Shown here piece after piece: positions 36,849-46,658 of a DNA stretch of 64,000 bases (the stretch's first letter is position 1; every line of letters starts with the position of its first letter). Source of the stretch: Methylopila turkensis (GTDB taxonomy: Bacteria > Pseudomonadota > Alphaproteobacteria > Rhizobiales > Methylopilaceae); NCBI RefSeq assembly GCF_027922325.1, contig NZ_BSFL01000003.1:62001-126000 (forward strand), written 5' to 3'. Position numbers and translations under genes: made by a program. The notes beneath the pieces are model-generated. The model saw only the letters and a list, made by a program, of their open reading frames with translations. It was not told the DNA's origin and searched no databases.

Positions 36849-37811
36849 ATGGCCGGCCCCGCCTCGATCGAGCCGACGCCCATCGACATCGGCGCCGTCG
36901 CCAAGCCGGACTTCGCCGTGCTTCCCGACGCCGGCCGGATGTTCGCGGACCGTGCGGCGCGCTTCGCCGAACTCGCTCCGGGCCATCCGCTCGAAGCCTA
37001 TCTGCGCTTTCTCGCGGAGCTGTCCGAGGCGCAGCACGCGGTGCAGGACGACCTCCCGGCCCCGGAGCTCCCAAGCGCGGACGCTCTTGAGCGCGCCTTC
37101 GAGTTCGGCATGCCGCCGCTCGACCGCTCGCGCTTCGACATCGGAGAGGTGGCCCATCTCACCTTCGAGCGGCTGCTGGAGCGCGCGCGGGCCATCGCCA
37201 TGCCGGAACCGGCCGCCGCCGCCCGCGACCGCCTGATCGCGGCCGGACGGGAAGGGCGCGAGACGCTGATGACCGACGCGCTCGAGACCTCGGCCGGGTT
37301 CGAGACGCTCGCCGAGCATGTCTTCGCCTCGGCCGCGCTTCAGGTGCATTTCGCGCGCCTCGCAGGCTCGCTCGACGCCTCGCGGCTCGCGAGCGTCGGC
37401 GTGGGCGCCTGCCCCTGCTGCGGCGGCCCGCCGGTGTCGAGCCTGGTGGTGAGCTGGTCCAAGGCGCACGGCTCGCGCTACGTCGCCTGCGGCCTGTGTG
37501 GGACGCTGTGGCACCACGTGCGGATCAAATGCGTCGCCTGCGATTCGACGGAGAAGATCGCCTATCAGGCGCTGTCCGCCGACGGCGAGACGCTGACCGG
37601 GGAGACGGCGCTGGAGGTGCGGCGCGACGAGGCGCCCATCAAGGCCGAAACCTGCGACGCCTGCGGGCTTTATGCGAAGATCCTGCATCAGCACCTTCAG
37701 CCGTCGCTCGATCCGGTGGCTGACGATGTCGCCTCGCTCGGGCTCGACCTCAAGGTACGGGAGGCCGGCTGGGCGCGCGCGGCTTTCAATCCCTATCTTC
37801 TGGGCTATTGA
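36849..37811 (+). CDS. fdhE: Formate dehydrogenase accessory protein FdhE
   Basis: 320 residues. The C-terminal half has the paired zinc/rubredoxin-like cysteine sets CPCCGG, CGLCG, CVACDS and CDACG, characteristic of FdhE, which binds the catalytic subunit during maturation of Tat-exported formate dehydrogenases. The end AAFNPYLLGY is also typical. GGAG lies 8 bases before the ATG. It follows fdnGHI and precedes selA with a 58-base gap. Confidence 0.93.
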   Translation: MAGPASIEPTPIDIGAVAKPDFAVLPDAGRMFADRAARFAELAPGHPLEAYLRFLAELSEAQHAVQDDLPAPELPSADALERAFEFGMPPLDRSRFDIGEVAHLTFERLLERARAIAMPEPAAAARDRLIAAGREGRETLMTDALETSAGFETLAEHVFASAALQVHFARLAGSLDASRLASVGVGACPCCGGPPVSSLVVSWSKAHGSRYVACGLCGTLWHHVRIKCVACDSTEKIAYQALSADGETLTGETALEVRRDEAPIKAETCDACGLYAKILHQHLQPSLDPVADDVASLGLDLKVREAGWARAAFNPYLLGY

Positions 37812-37869
37812 TCCCGGCGACGGGCTTTGCTCCGCTCGGAGCGAGCCCGCGCGAGGAGCCCGGCCGCAA

Positions 37870-39291
37870 ATGACCGACGACCAGCCAGCCCTTCCGCTTC
37901 CGTCCGTCGACCGGGTGCTCGCGGCCGACGCCGCGCGGCTGGCGGCCGAGCGCTTCGGGCGGCGGGCCGCGACGCTCAGCGTCCGCGCGCGGCTCGACGA
38001 ACTGCGTGGGCCCTGGCGCGCCGGCGCGCCGGTCGACGTCTCGACCGACCGGATCGCCGCCGCGGCGCTCGCCGCGCTGGAGGCCGCCGACGTGCCGAGC
38101 CAGCGGCGGGTCATCAACCTCACCGGCACGGTGCTGCACACCAATCTCGGCCGCGCGCTGCTGGCGGAAGAGGCGGTCGCCGCCGTCGTCGCCGCCATGC
38201 GCAGCCCGACCGCGCTGGAGTTCAACGTCGGCGACGGCCGGCGCGGCGAGCGCGACGACCATGTCCGCGGCCTGCTGCGCGAGCTCACCGGCGCGGAGGA
38301 CGCCGTCGCGGTCAACAACAACGCCGCCGCGGTGCTGCTGACGCTGAACTCGCTCGCCGAAGGCCGCGAGGCGGTGGTCTCGCGCGGCGAGCTGATCGAG
38401 ATCGGCGGCGCGTTCCGCATGCCCGCCATCATGGCCCGCGCCGGCTGCCGGCTGGTCGAGGTCGGGACCACCAACCGCACCCATCTCGCGGATTACGCGG
38501 AGGCGATCGGCCCCGACACCGCGCTGCTGATGAAGGTGCATCCCTCGAACTACCGCATCGAGGGCTTCGTGAAGGAGGTTTCGGCGAAGGCGCTCGCGCC
38601 GCTCGCCCGCGAGCGCGGCGTGGCGCTGGTCGACGATCTCGGCTCCGGCGTGCTGGTCGATCTCTCGGCCTACGGGCTTCAGCGCGAACGCACGGTGCAG
38701 GAGGCGGTCTCCGACGGCGCCGACCTCGTCACCTTCTCCGGCGACAAGCTGCTCGGCGGCCCGCAGGCGGGGCTGGTCGTCGGCCGCGCCGAACTCGTGA
38801 AGCGGCTCGCCAAGAACCATCTCAAGCGCGCGCTCCGGCTCGATAAGCTGCGGCTCGCGGCGCTCGAAGCCACGCTGAAGCTCTACCGCGATCCCGACCG
38901 GCTCGCGGCGCGCCTGCCGACGCTGATGCTGCTGACGCGCCCGGCGCAAGCGCTGAAGGCGCAGGCCGCGCGGCTCCGGGACGCCGTCGCGCGCGCCGCC
39001 GGGCCGGACTATGTGGTCGAAGTGGTCGACGCGGCGAGCCAGATCGGCTCCGGCGCGCTGCCGCTCGCCACCATCCCGAGCGGCGGCCTCGGCGTCGCCG
39101 CCGTCGATCCGAAGCGCTCCGGCGCCGCGCTGACCGCGCTCGCCGCGATCCTGCGTCAGGCGCCGACGCCGATCATCGGGCGCATCGCCGACGATCGGCT
39201 CGTGCTCGACCTGCGGGGCCTCGACGACGAGGCCGAACTCGACGCGAGCCTCGCGGCGCTCGCCCAAACCCACGCGGAGGCCGCGGAATGA
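37870..39291 (+). CDS. selA: L-seryl-tRNA(Sec) selenium transferase SelA
   Basis: 474 residues. PLP-dependent fold with Lys293 in TFSGDKLLGGPQAG (the Schiff-base Lys) and family blocks INLTGTVLHTNLGRALL, EFNVGDGRRGERDDH, VNNNAAAVLLTLN and HPSNYRIEGF. It converts Ser-tRNA(Sec) to Sec-tRNA(Sec) using selenophosphate. It overlaps the following Sel1-repeat gene by ATGA. Confidence 0.96.
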   Translation: MTDDQPALPLPSVDRVLAADAARLAAERFGRRAATLSVRARLDELRGPWRAGAPVDVSTDRIAAAALAALEAADVPSQRRVINLTGTVLHTNLGRALLAEEAVAAVVAAMRSPTALEFNVGDGRRGERDDHVRGLLRELTGAEDAVAVNNNAAAVLLTLNSLAEGREAVVSRGELIEIGGAFRMPAIMARAGCRLVEVGTTNRTHLADYAEAIGPDTALLMKVHPSNYRIEGFVKEVSAKALAPLARERGVALVDDLGSGVLVDLSAYGLQRERTVQEAVSDGADLVTFSGDKLLGGPQAGLVVGRAELVKRLAKNHLKRALRLDKLRLAALEATLKLYRDPDRLAARLPTLMLLTRPAQALKAQAARLRDAVARAAGPDYVVEVVDAASQIGSGALPLATIPSGGLGVAAVDPKRSGAALTALAAILRQAPTPIIGRIADDRLVLDLRGLDDEAELDASLAALAQTHAEAAE

Positions 39292-40109
39292 CGAGCTGGT
39301 TCGAACGGCTGGTGTCGCGCTTCGGCCCTCCCGGCAGCCGGGAGCAGGCCGAGGACGACGACGTGGCCGCGCAGATGGAGGACGCCTACGACGCCGCCGA
39401 ACTGGGCGACCACGCCACCGCGGTCGCGCTGTGGCGTCCGCTGGCGGAGGCCGGCGTCGCCCGCGCGCAGAGCAATCTCGGCGCCTGCTACGCGGAAGGG
39501 CTCGGTCTGGAGCGCGACCCAGAGCTCGCGGCCGAATGGCTGATCCGCGCCGCCGAGGCCGGCGACGCCGTCGGCCAGCGCAATCTCGCGGCGCTGCATT
39601 TCAAGGGCGAGGGGGTGCCGCAGGACGACGTGGCCGCGCTCGAGCTCTATTCCGCCGCCGCCGAACAGGGCGACGGCGCGGCGCAGGACATGCTGAGCTG
39701 GATGCTGCTGGAGGGGCAGGGCGCGCCCGCCGATCCCGTCGCCGCCCGACGCTGGGCGCTCGCCGCCGCCGAGGCCGACGTCGCGTCCAGCATGACCCGG
39801 CTCGGACTGATCGCGCACAACGCGCTCGGCATGGAGCGCGACCCGATCGAGGCCGCGCGCTGGTGGTTCGAGGCCGCCCGTCGGGGCGACGCCGACGGCC
39901 AGGCCATGCTGGGCGCCGCCCTCCATCTCGGCCAGGGCGTCGAGCATGACGACCGCGCGGCGCTGGTCTGGCTGCTGCGCGCCGACGCCGGCGGCAGCGC
40001 GCTGGCGGCGCCGTTCCTCGGCCCGGTGCGGGCCGAGCTCTCCGCCGAAGACGCGGCCCGCGCGGAGGAGGCGGCGGCGCGGCCGATCGCGCCCGAGCCC
40101 GCGGCGTGA
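39288..40109 (+). CDS. Sel1-like repeat protein between selA and selB
   Basis: 273 residues. Roughly five to six Sel1-type helical repeats run from about residue 40 to 240 with the classic pattern A..NLG.CYAEGLG..RD...[14 protein letters not shown] and [12 protein letters not shown]. No signal peptide is seen, so it is cytoplasmic. Such repeats bind other proteins. It overlaps selA by ATGA and selB by GTGA, so all three are translated in close coupling. A scaffold or adaptor role in the Sec machinery is an inference. Confidence 0.85.
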   Translation: MTSWFERLVSRFGPPGSREQAEDDDVAAQMEDAYDAAELGDHATAVALWRPLAEAGVARAQSNLGACYAEGLGLERDPELAAEWLIRAAEAGDAVGQRNLAALHFKGEGVPQDDVAALELYSAAAEQGDGAAQDMLSWMLLEGQGAPADPVAARRWALAAAEADVASSMTRLGLIAHNALGMERDPIEAARWWFEAARRGDADGQAMLGAALHLGQGVEHDDRAALVWLLRADAGGSALAAPFLGPVRAELSAEDAARAEEAAARPIAPEPAA

Positions 40110-42061
40110 TCGTCGGAACCGCCGGCCACATCGACCACGGCAAGACCGCGCTCGTGCGCGCGCTCACCGGCGTCGAGACCGACCGGCTGAAGGAGGAGAA
40201 GGCGCGCGGGATTTCGATCGATCTCGGCTTCGCCTATTCGCCGCGCGCCGACGGCGCCGTGCTGGGCTTCGTCGACGTGCCCGGCCACGAGCGCTTCGTG
40301 CGCCACATGCTGGCCGGCGCGAGCGGGATCGACCTCGTGCTGCTGGTGATTGCGGCCGACGACGGCCCCATGCCCCAAACCCGCGAGCATCTGGCGATCG
40401 TCGATCTGCTGGGCGTCGCCCGCGGGATCGTGGCGCTGACCAAATGCGATCTCGTCGACGACGAGCGCCGCATGGCCGCGGAGATCGAGGTGGCGGCGCT
40501 TCTGTCCGGGACGGGGCTCGAGGGCGCGGAGATCGTGCCGGTGTCCTCGGTCACGGGCGAGGGCGTTGCGGAATTGTCGGCGAAGCTCGACGCGCTGCGC
40601 GCCGAAACGCCGGAACGCAAGTCCGAGGGGCGGTTCCGGCTCGCGGTGGATCGCTCCTTCACGCTTCAGGGCGCCGGCGTCGTGGTCACCGGCGCGGTGC
40701 GCGACGGGATCGTGCGCGTGGGCGACGCCGTGGTGGTCTCGCCGTCGGGCCTTGAGGCGCGGGTGCGCGCGATCCACGCCCAGAACCGTCCGGCGGAGGA
40801 CGGCCGCCCCGGCGAACGCTGCGCGCTGAACCTGTCGGGCCCCGGCGTCAGCAAGGACGCCATCGCCCGGGGCGACGTGGTCGCGGCCGCCGAGCTGCAC
40901 GCGCCGACCGACCGCATCGACGTCGAGCTCCGCTTGCTGCGCGACGAGCCGCGGCCGCTCGCCATGTGGACCCCGGCGAAGCTGCATCACGGCGCGGCCG
41001 AGGTCCCGGCTCGGGTGGTCCCGCTCGAAGGCGACGCGCTGGCGCCCGGCGCGACCGGCCTCGTCCAGCTCGTGCTGGAGCGCCCGATCGCGGCGGCCGC
41101 GCTCGACCGCTTCGTGCTGCGCGACACCAGCGGCGCCCGCACCATGGCGGGCGGCCGCATGCTCGACCTGCGCGCCCCCGCGCGCCGCCGCCGGTCGCCG
41201 GAACGGCTCGCGCAGCTTCGCGAGCTCGGCCGGGAGGACCATACGGAAGCGCTGCGCCGCCTGCTCGCCGCGCCGCCGCACGCGATCGACGCCGACGCCC
41301 TGCTGCGCGACCGCAACGTCGCGCCCGAAGAGGCAAGGCGCATCCTCGACGCGCTCGGCGTGACGCTGCTGCCCGCCGGCCGTTCCGGGACGATCGCCGT
41401 CGCGCCCGCCGTCTGGTCGGCCTTCGTCGCGGACGTCGAGGCGAAGCTCGGAGCCCACCACGCCGAAAATCCCGATCTGCAGGGCATGGGCGCCGAACGG
41501 CTGCGGCTGTCGGTCGAGCCGCGGCTGCCGGGGGCGGCCTTCCTCGCGGCGCTCCGCAACCTCCAGCGCGCCGGGGCGATCGTGGTCGAGGGCGCCTGGG
41601 CGCGGCTGCCGGGCCACGAGGCGCGGCTCGCGCCGGTCGACGAGGAGCTGTGGGAGGCGATCGCGCCCAAGCTCGGCGGCGAGGAGCGCTTCCGCCCGCC
41701 GCGGGTGCGCGATCTCGCGACCGAACTCGGCGAGGACGAAGCCGACGTGCGCCGGGTGCTGAAGCTGCTCGGGCGCTCAGGCCAGGTCGACGAGGTGGCC
41801 CACGATCACTTCTTCCTGCGCGAGACCGTGGCCGAGATCGTCGACGTCGCGGAATCCGTGGCGGCGGCGGAGCCGGCCGGCGTCGTCACCGCCGCGCGTC
41901 TGCGCGACAGGCTCGACAACGGCCGCAAGGTCGCCATACAGATCCTCGAGTTCCTCGACCGTCACGGCGTCACAATCCGCCGGGGCGACGAGCGGCGGAT
42001 CAACAGCCGCCGCCGGGACCTGTTCCGCCGCGCGGCGCTGACGGAGCGGGTCGAGGCATGA
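40106..42061 (+). CDS. selB: Selenocysteine-specific elongation factor SelB
   Basis: 651 residues from GTG 40106. G1 [10 protein letters not shown] near the N-terminus, G3 DVPGHERF and G4 ALTKCDL; domains II and III follow, then the winged-helix domains (from about residue 370) that bind the SECIS hairpin. It brings Sec-tRNA(Sec) to the UGA codon of fdnG. GTGA overlap with the Sel1 gene. Its stop lies 22 bases before tRNA-Sec. Confidence 0.95.
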   Translation: MIVGTAGHIDHGKTALVRALTGVETDRLKEEKARGISIDLGFAYSPRADGAVLGFVDVPGHERFVRHMLAGASGIDLVLLVIAADDGPMPQTREHLAIVDLLGVARGIVALTKCDLVDDERRMAAEIEVAALLSGTGLEGAEIVPVSSVTGEGVAELSAKLDALRAETPERKSEGRFRLAVDRSFTLQGAGVVVTGAVRDGIVRVGDAVVVSPSGLEARVRAIHAQNRPAEDGRPGERCALNLSGPGVSKDAIARGDVVAAAELHAPTDRIDVELRLLRDEPRPLAMWTPAKLHHGAAEVPARVVPLEGDALAPGATGLVQLVLERPIAAAALDRFVLRDTSGARTMAGGRMLDLRAPARRRRSPERLAQLRELGREDHTEALRRLLAAPPHAIDADALLRDRNVAPEEARRILDALGVTLLPAGRSGTIAVAPAVWSAFVADVEAKLGAHHAENPDLQGMGAERLRLSVEPRLPGAAFLAALRNLQRAGAIVVEGAWARLPGHEARLAPVDEELWEAIAPKLGGEERFRPPRVRDLATELGEDEADVRRVLKLLGRSGQVDEVAHDHFFLRETVAEIVDVAESVAAAEPAGVVTAARLRDRLDNGRKVAIQILEFLDRHGVTIRRGDERRINSRRRDLFRRAALTERVEA

Positions 42062-42083
42062 ACGGTCCAGCAGGACCGCGCGC

Positions 42084-42179
42084 GGAGGAGAAGCGTCCCC
42101 GGTGGGGCGGCCGGCCTTCAAAGCCGGAGGGGGCCGTTCGCCGGCCTTCGGTGGGTTCGACTCCCACTCTCTTCCACCA
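42084..42179 (+). tRNA. selC: tRNA-Sec (anticodon TCA)
   Basis: 96 bases. Acceptor GGAGGAGA/TCTCTTCC (8 bp with one G-U), discriminator A and encoded CCA. A six-base anticodon stem carries anticodon TCA at 42118-42120, flanked by T and AAA. A long variable arm lies between about 42126 and 42150, and the T-arm is GTGGG-TTCGACT-CCCAC. The sequence is the counterpart of E. coli selC and reads the UGA in fdnG. Confidence 0.95.
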
Positions 42180-42221
42180 GCCTTCCCCCTTCGCCGCCGC
42201 GCATTCAAAGGACATGATCCG

Positions 42222-42686
42222 ATGACCGGCCTCGCACGCCCCGCCGTCCTCGACGCGCTCCAGAACGCGGCGCTTGCGGCCGACGCCGAGGAGAAGCGGT
42301 TCCGCGCCGAGGTCGCCGCCGGGATCGAGGCGCGCGAGGCCGCGCGCCGCCACGCCTTCCGCCGCTACGCCTTCCTGAAGGCGCTGGTCGCGGCCGACGC
42401 CGCGGCGCCGGACCGCGAGGCGTCGCGCATGGCGCAAGCGACGGCGGCGGCGGGCGAGTTCGAATGGGAGGAGATCGACGGCGCGCGCCGCACGGTGATC
42501 GACGCGCTCCGGCCTCTCGCCGACGCGGTGCACGACGCCCGGCTCAGCGGTCACGGCGCCGAAGCCGGCGAGCGCGTGCTCGCGGCCTTCGCGGCTTTCG
42601 AGGCTTGGCACGAGGCCGAGCGCGGCCGGCCCTTCGCCGAGGTCTTCGACCGCTACGTCCAGGAGACGCCGCTTGTCGACTTTTGA
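42222..42686 (+). CDS. Protein of unknown function next to tRNA-Sec (154 aa)
   Basis: 154 residues, mostly helical, Ala/Glu/Arg-rich, with no signal peptide or membrane segment. Features: two Trp (FEWEEIDGARR, EAWHEAERGRP) and a closing RYVQETPLVDF. No family recognised; it is not TorD-like. It lies 42 bases after tRNA-Sec and overlaps the next gene by 14 bases, so the three-gene set 42222, 42673 and moeA is a unit. Its place argues for a role in Sec or formate dehydrogenase maturation, but that is inference. Confidence 0.75.
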   Translation: MTGLARPAVLDALQNAALAADAEEKRFRAEVAAGIEAREAARRHAFRRYAFLKALVAADAAAPDREASRMAQATAAAGEFEWEEIDGARRTVIDALRPLADAVHDARLSGHGAEAGERVLAAFAAFEAWHEAERGRPFAEVFDRYVQETPLVDF

Positions 42687-43062
42687 CGGTCTCGATTTCG
42701 ACGACTGGGTGAAGGCCGCCTTCGCCGACACCGGCGGCTTCACCGCGCTGGTGGTGCTGGTGGAGATCACCGAACGCGACGCCTCGCCGGCCGCCTCGAC
42801 CTTTTTCCACGTCATCGGCGACGAGGTCGAATGGAAAGCGGTGCGCCGCCTGTTCGCCTCGGCGCCGGGCTCTTGGGACGGCGCGGCCTTCTTCATCGCC
42901 ACCTCCTCCGAAGGCGGGCCGATGGAAGAGCCGCTGGCGCGGATCGAGCTCAGGCGCGTCGAGCAGATGATCGACGACGACCGGCTGGCGCTGAACGAGG
43001 GCGCGTTCTTCGACCGGCGCGGACGGCGGCTCCGGATCGACGAGGACGAGGGCGCGGCATGA
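42673..43062 (+). CDS. Protein of unknown function upstream of moeA (129 aa)
   Basis: 129 residues from a TTG at 42673 with AGGAG 7 bases upstream; it overlaps the preceding gene by 14 bases and moeA by ATGA. Acidic, with core beta-like segments FTALVVLVEITERD and AAFFIATSS and a last Arg/Asp-rich part. No motif of catalysis or metal binding is seen. Not recognised. The tight overlaps on both sides indicate coordinated synthesis with moeA. Confidence 0.75.
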   Translation: MSTFDGLDFDDWVKAAFADTGGFTALVVLVEITERDASPAASTFFHVIGDEVEWKAVRRLFASAPGSWDGAAFFIATSSEGGPMEEPLARIELRRVEQMIDDDRLALNEGAFFDRRGRRLRIDEDEGAA

Positions 43063-44315
43063 GCCGCGCAGGCGACGCCTTCGATCTCTGCGCGGAGCCC
43101 GGCCTCGCCGCGCTCGAGACCGCGCGCGCGACCGCGGCGGCGCTGGCGCCGAGCCCGGTCGGCGTCGAGGAGCTGCCGTTCGCCGCCTTGCGGGGGCGCG
43201 TCACGTCCTCCGCCGTCATCAGCCCCGCGCCGCTGCCGCCGTTCGATCATTCGGCCATGGACGGCTATGCGGTGGCCGATCCCGGCCGGCTGCGCCACCG
43301 CGTGCGCGGTCGGCTCACAGCGGGCGGGCGAGGCGCGCCCGAGCCGCTCGCCCCCGGCGACGCCGCGCGCATCTTCACCGGCGCGCCCCTGCCGCCGGGC
43401 GCCCGCGCCGTGGTGATGCAGGAGCGCGTCCTCCGCGAGGGCGACGACATCGTGCTCACCGCGGCGCTTGAGGACGGCGCCAATGTCCGCCGCCGCGGCG
43501 AGGACGTGGCGGCCGGCGACGCGCTGGTTCCCGAGGGCGTCACGCTCGACGCCCGCCACCTCGCGATCCTCGCGGCCTCCGGCGTCGAACGCGCCGTCGT
43601 GCGGCGCAAGGTGGTGGTGGGGTTGCTCTCCACCGGCGACGAGCTGCTGGAGCACGGACGTCCGCTCGCGCCCGGCCGGATCCACGACGCCAACCGGCCG
43701 ATGCTCGCCGCGATCCTCGACCGGCCGGCCTACGAGGTCGTCGACCTCGGCATCGCTCCGGACGATCCCGCGGCGCTCGCCCGCCTGCTCGCGGAGGCCG
43801 GCGCGCGCTGCGACGCGCTGGTGACGAGCGGCGCGACCTCGGTCGGCGACGAGGACCATCTCGCCGCCGCGGTGGCCGCGGCCGGCGGATCGCTCGGCCT
43901 CGCCAAGGTCGCGCTCAAGCCCGGCAAGCCGATCGTCGTCGGGCGGGTGGGGCGCGCGGTGCTGGTCGGCCTGCCCGGCAATCCGTTCGCGGCGCTGGTC
44001 GGGCACATGCTGATCGGGCGCGTCGCGCTGGAGCGGCTCGCGGGGCTGGACGTAAAGCCGCTCGCGCCGCTGACGGCGGTCGCGGCCTTCGAGCAGCGCG
44101 GCCCCGGCGGCCGCACCGAGTTCGCGCCGGCCCGGCTCGCGGGCCGCAACCCGTCCGGGCTGCCGCTCGCGGAGAAGCTTGGCCGCGGCGGCTCGGCCCG
44201 GCTCGCGCCGCTGATCGCGGCCGACGGGCTCGCCGTGATCCCGGCCGGGCGCGAGGAGGTCCGGCGCGGCGACATCGTCGGCTTCCTGCCGTTCGAGGCC
44301 GCGCTCGAGGTGTGA
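43059..44315 (+). CDS. moeA: Molybdopterin molybdotransferase (MoeA family)
   Basis: 418 residues. Family blocks: LPPFDHSAMDGYAV, RIFTGAPLPPGARAVVMQE, GLLSTGDEL, GRIHDANRPML, VTSGATSVGDEDH, KVALKPGKPIVVGRVG and GLPGNPFAALV. It inserts molybdate into molybdopterin-AMP, a late step of molybdenum cofactor synthesis, needed for FdnG. It ends the operon-like run; a hairpin at 44340-44374 follows. Another copy for general molybdoenzymes may exist elsewhere. Confidence 0.92.
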   Translation: MSRAGDAFDLCAEPGLAALETARATAAALAPSPVGVEELPFAALRGRVTSSAVISPAPLPPFDHSAMDGYAVADPGRLRHRVRGRLTAGGRGAPEPLAPGDAARIFTGAPLPPGARAVVMQERVLREGDDIVLTAALEDGANVRRRGEDVAAGDALVPEGVTLDARHLAILAASGVERAVVRRKVVVGLLSTGDELLEHGRPLAPGRIHDANRPMLAAILDRPAYEVVDLGIAPDDPAALARLLAEAGARCDALVTSGATSVGDEDHLAAAVAAAGGSLGLAKVALKPGKPIVVGRVGRAVLVGLPGNPFAALVGHMLIGRVALERLAGLDVKPLAPLTAVAAFEQRGPGGRTEFAPARLAGRNPSGLPLAEKLGRGGSARLAPLIAADGLAVIPAGREEVRRGDIVGFLPFEAALEV

Positions 44316-44339
44316 GGCGGCGCCCTAGACCTCGGGCGC

Positions 44340-44374
44340 AAAAAAGAAACGCCGCCCGGGGCGCGGGCGGCGTT
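44340..44374 (-). terminator. Terminator of mdoH
   Basis: A 10-base stem AACGCCGCCC/GGGCGGCGTT; on the minus strand it is followed by TTTCTTTTTT. It separates moeA from mdoH, which converge. Confidence 0.8.
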
Positions 44375-44477
44375 GCAGAGGGGGTTGAGATTGGAAAGTC
44401 GCCGTTCAGAGGGGTTTTGCGCCTTCAAAACGGCGTGCGGCCGGATCCGGTTCCTTCGCCGCGCAACTTTTTTCGCT

Positions 44478-46658
44478 TCAGGCGTCGGCGGTCGCCGTCT
44501 GCTGCGGCGCGGCCGGCAGTTTCGCCAGCATGGCCAGCAGCGCCCGGTCGTGCATCACGACGGTGCGCTCCTTGGCGGAGAGCCAGGCGCGGGCGTCGTC
44601 GAGCGTCTCGGCTTCCGACAGCTTGGCGGCGGCCATCACCCGGTCCGGCTCGATCTGGCCGCGCGGCCGTCGCTCGAACGCCGGCAGCATGCGCTCGTGC
44701 TCGCGCAGGAAGTTCGGGTCGTCGTGGAGCGCGACGAGGCCATCGACCTCGTCCGAGCCCGCCTCGGACAGCCGCCTGCCGTTGGCGCGCGCCGCGGTCG
44801 CGATCTCGGGGATGTTGGTCTCCTCCGGGATCAGCAGCAGCCCGAGCCGCTTGAGCGCGAGGCCCGAGCCGAGATGGCCCGAGGCCCAGGACAGCGGGAT
44901 CGCCATCAGCAGGCCTGCAATCGTGGGCGACATCCAGCCGGCGAGCGAGGGCGCGATCAGCAGCGCGGTGACGAGCGTCACGACGCCGAGGACGGTGTGC
45001 CAGCGGTGGCGGCGCACGATGTCGGCGAAGGGGATCGAGCCGTCGTCGCGGCGCTGCGGGTTCCAGCCCGTGGCCTTGCCGGCGAGGATCTGGAACACCG
45101 AGCCGGACTGCACCAGCATCATCACCGGCGCGATCAGCGACGACATCACGATCTCGATCGCCGACGAGATCACGATGCGGAAGAAGCCTCCGCCCGCGCG
45201 CCGCGAGGGGCCGTGCAGCAGGTGCACGATCAGGCCGAAGATCTTCGGCGCGATCAGGATCGCCATCGTGGCGCCGAAGAGCTGGAGCGCGCGCTCGGCG
45301 TCGAACCGCGGCCAGGCCGGGAACAGCGAGAATTCGTCGGTGAAATATTCCGGACGGATGAAGTTCGCCTGCAGTGCCAGCGCGAGGCCGCAGAGAAGCA
45401 TGAACATCCAGAACGGCGAGGCGAGGTAGGAGAAGATGCCGTTCAGGAAGTGGTGGCGGCTCAAGGGGTGAAGGCCCCTGGTTCCGAGCAGGGCGGCGTG
45501 CTGCAGGTTGCCCTGGCACCAGCGCCGGTCGCGCTGGCCGACGTCGATCAGCGAGGGCGGGCTCTCTTCGTAGGAGCCTTCGATCCGCGGCAGCATGTAG
45601 ACCGCCCAGCCCTTCCGCCGGATCAGCGCCGCCTCGACGAAGTCGTGGCTGAGGATCAACCCGCCGAAGGGCGGCTTGCCCGGCAGGTCCGGCAGGCCGG
45701 CGCCTTCGGCGAAGGCCTCCATGCGGATGATGGCGTTGTGGCCCCAGTAGTTGCCGTCGCGGCCGTACCAGACCGCGATGCCAGCTGCGATCACCGGCCC
45801 GTAGACGCGGCTCGCGAACTGCTGCAGGCGGGCGAACAGGGTGTTGCGGTTTATGACGAGCGGCAGCGTCTGGATGATGCCGGCGTCCGGGTCGGCCTCC
45901 ATCGCGGCGGCGAGCGCGATCACCGCATGGCCCGTCATCAGGCTGTCCGCGTCGAAGATCAGCATGTGCTCGTAGGCCCCGCCCCAGCGGGTCACGAAAT
46001 CCTCGATGTTGCCGGCCTTGCGGCGATGGTTCTTGGCCCGGTGGCGGTAATAGATCCGCGCGTCCGGCCCCATCTGCTCGCGCAGCAGCAGGAACGCCTT
46101 CTCCTCGGCGATCCAGACGTCCGGATCGGTGGTGTCGGACAGCAGGAAGTAGTCGAAATGGGCGCTGAAGCCGAGGCGCTCGATGTCCTGGGCCACCGCC
46201 TGCACGGCCCCGAACACGCGGCTCGGCTGCTCGTTGTAGATCGGCATCACGACCGCGGTGCGGCTCGCGAGCGTCTCGGGCAGGTCGGGCGTCTGCAACG
46301 CGGGGCGGCCGACCAGCGCGACGAAGCCGATGATCGAGCTTGCGAAGGCGAGCGCGATCCAGGCGAAGTTGATCACGAACAGGCCGAGCAGCGCGCCTTT
46401 GAGCAGGGTGACGCCGCCGACCTCGACCACGCCGTACATCTGGATCGCGCCGGCCGTGGTCACGAAGACCGCGACCGCGAAGACGATCAGGCGGCTGAGA
46501 TAGGGCGTGCGCCAGCCGTCGGGGTTCCGCAGCGGCCGGACGTCGGCTTTCGACCACGCCTTGAGCGGCTGGGTCGGCATCGCGATCGGGCTTTCCGGCG
46601 GCAGCGCCGCGGGCGTGTTCGCGGCGTTCGGGTCGAAGGCGGGCTCGCGCTCGCTCAT
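44478..46658 (-). CDS. mdoH: Glucans biosynthesis glucosyltransferase H
   Basis: 726 residues from ATG 46658, which overlaps the mdoG stop codon (ATGA). Several membrane segments surround a family-2 glycosyltransferase domain with VVMPIYNEQPSRVFG, DYFLLSDTTDPDVW, HMLIFDADSLMTG and RWCQGNLQHA (Q-x-x-R-W-like). It polymerises UDP-glucose into the linear backbone of osmoregulated periplasmic glucans. It works with MdoG upstream. Confidence 0.94.
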   Translation of the reverse strand: MSEREPAFDPNAANTPAALPPESPIAMPTQPLKAWSKADVRPLRNPDGWRTPYLSRLIVFAVAVFVTTAGAIQMYGVVEVGGVTLLKGALLGLFVINFAWIALAFASSIIGFVALVGRPALQTPDLPETLASRTAVVMPIYNEQPSRVFGAVQAVAQDIERLGFSAHFDYFLLSDTTDPDVWIAEEKAFLLLREQMGPDARIYYRHRAKNHRRKAGNIEDFVTRWGGAYEHMLIFDADSLMTGHAVIALAAAMEADPDAGIIQTLPLVINRNTLFARLQQFASRVYGPVIAAGIAVWYGRDGNYWGHNAIIRMEAFAEGAGLPDLPGKPPFGGLILSHDFVEAALIRRKGWAVYMLPRIEGSYEESPPSLIDVGQRDRRWCQGNLQHAALLGTRGLHPLSRHHFLNGIFSYLASPFWMFMLLCGLALALQANFIRPEYFTDEFSLFPAWPRFDAERALQLFGATMAILIAPKIFGLIVHLLHGPSRRAGGGFFRIVISSAIEIVMSSLIAPVMMLVQSGSVFQILAGKATGWNPQRRDDGSIPFADIVRRHRWHTVLGVVTLVTALLIAPSLAGWMSPTIAGLLMAIPLSWASGHLGSGLALKRLGLLLIPEETNIPEIATAARANGRRLSEAGSDEVDGLVALHDDPNFLREHERMLPAFERRPRGQIEPDRVMAAAKLSEAETLDDARAWLSAKERTVVMHDRALLAMLAKLPAAPQQTATADA

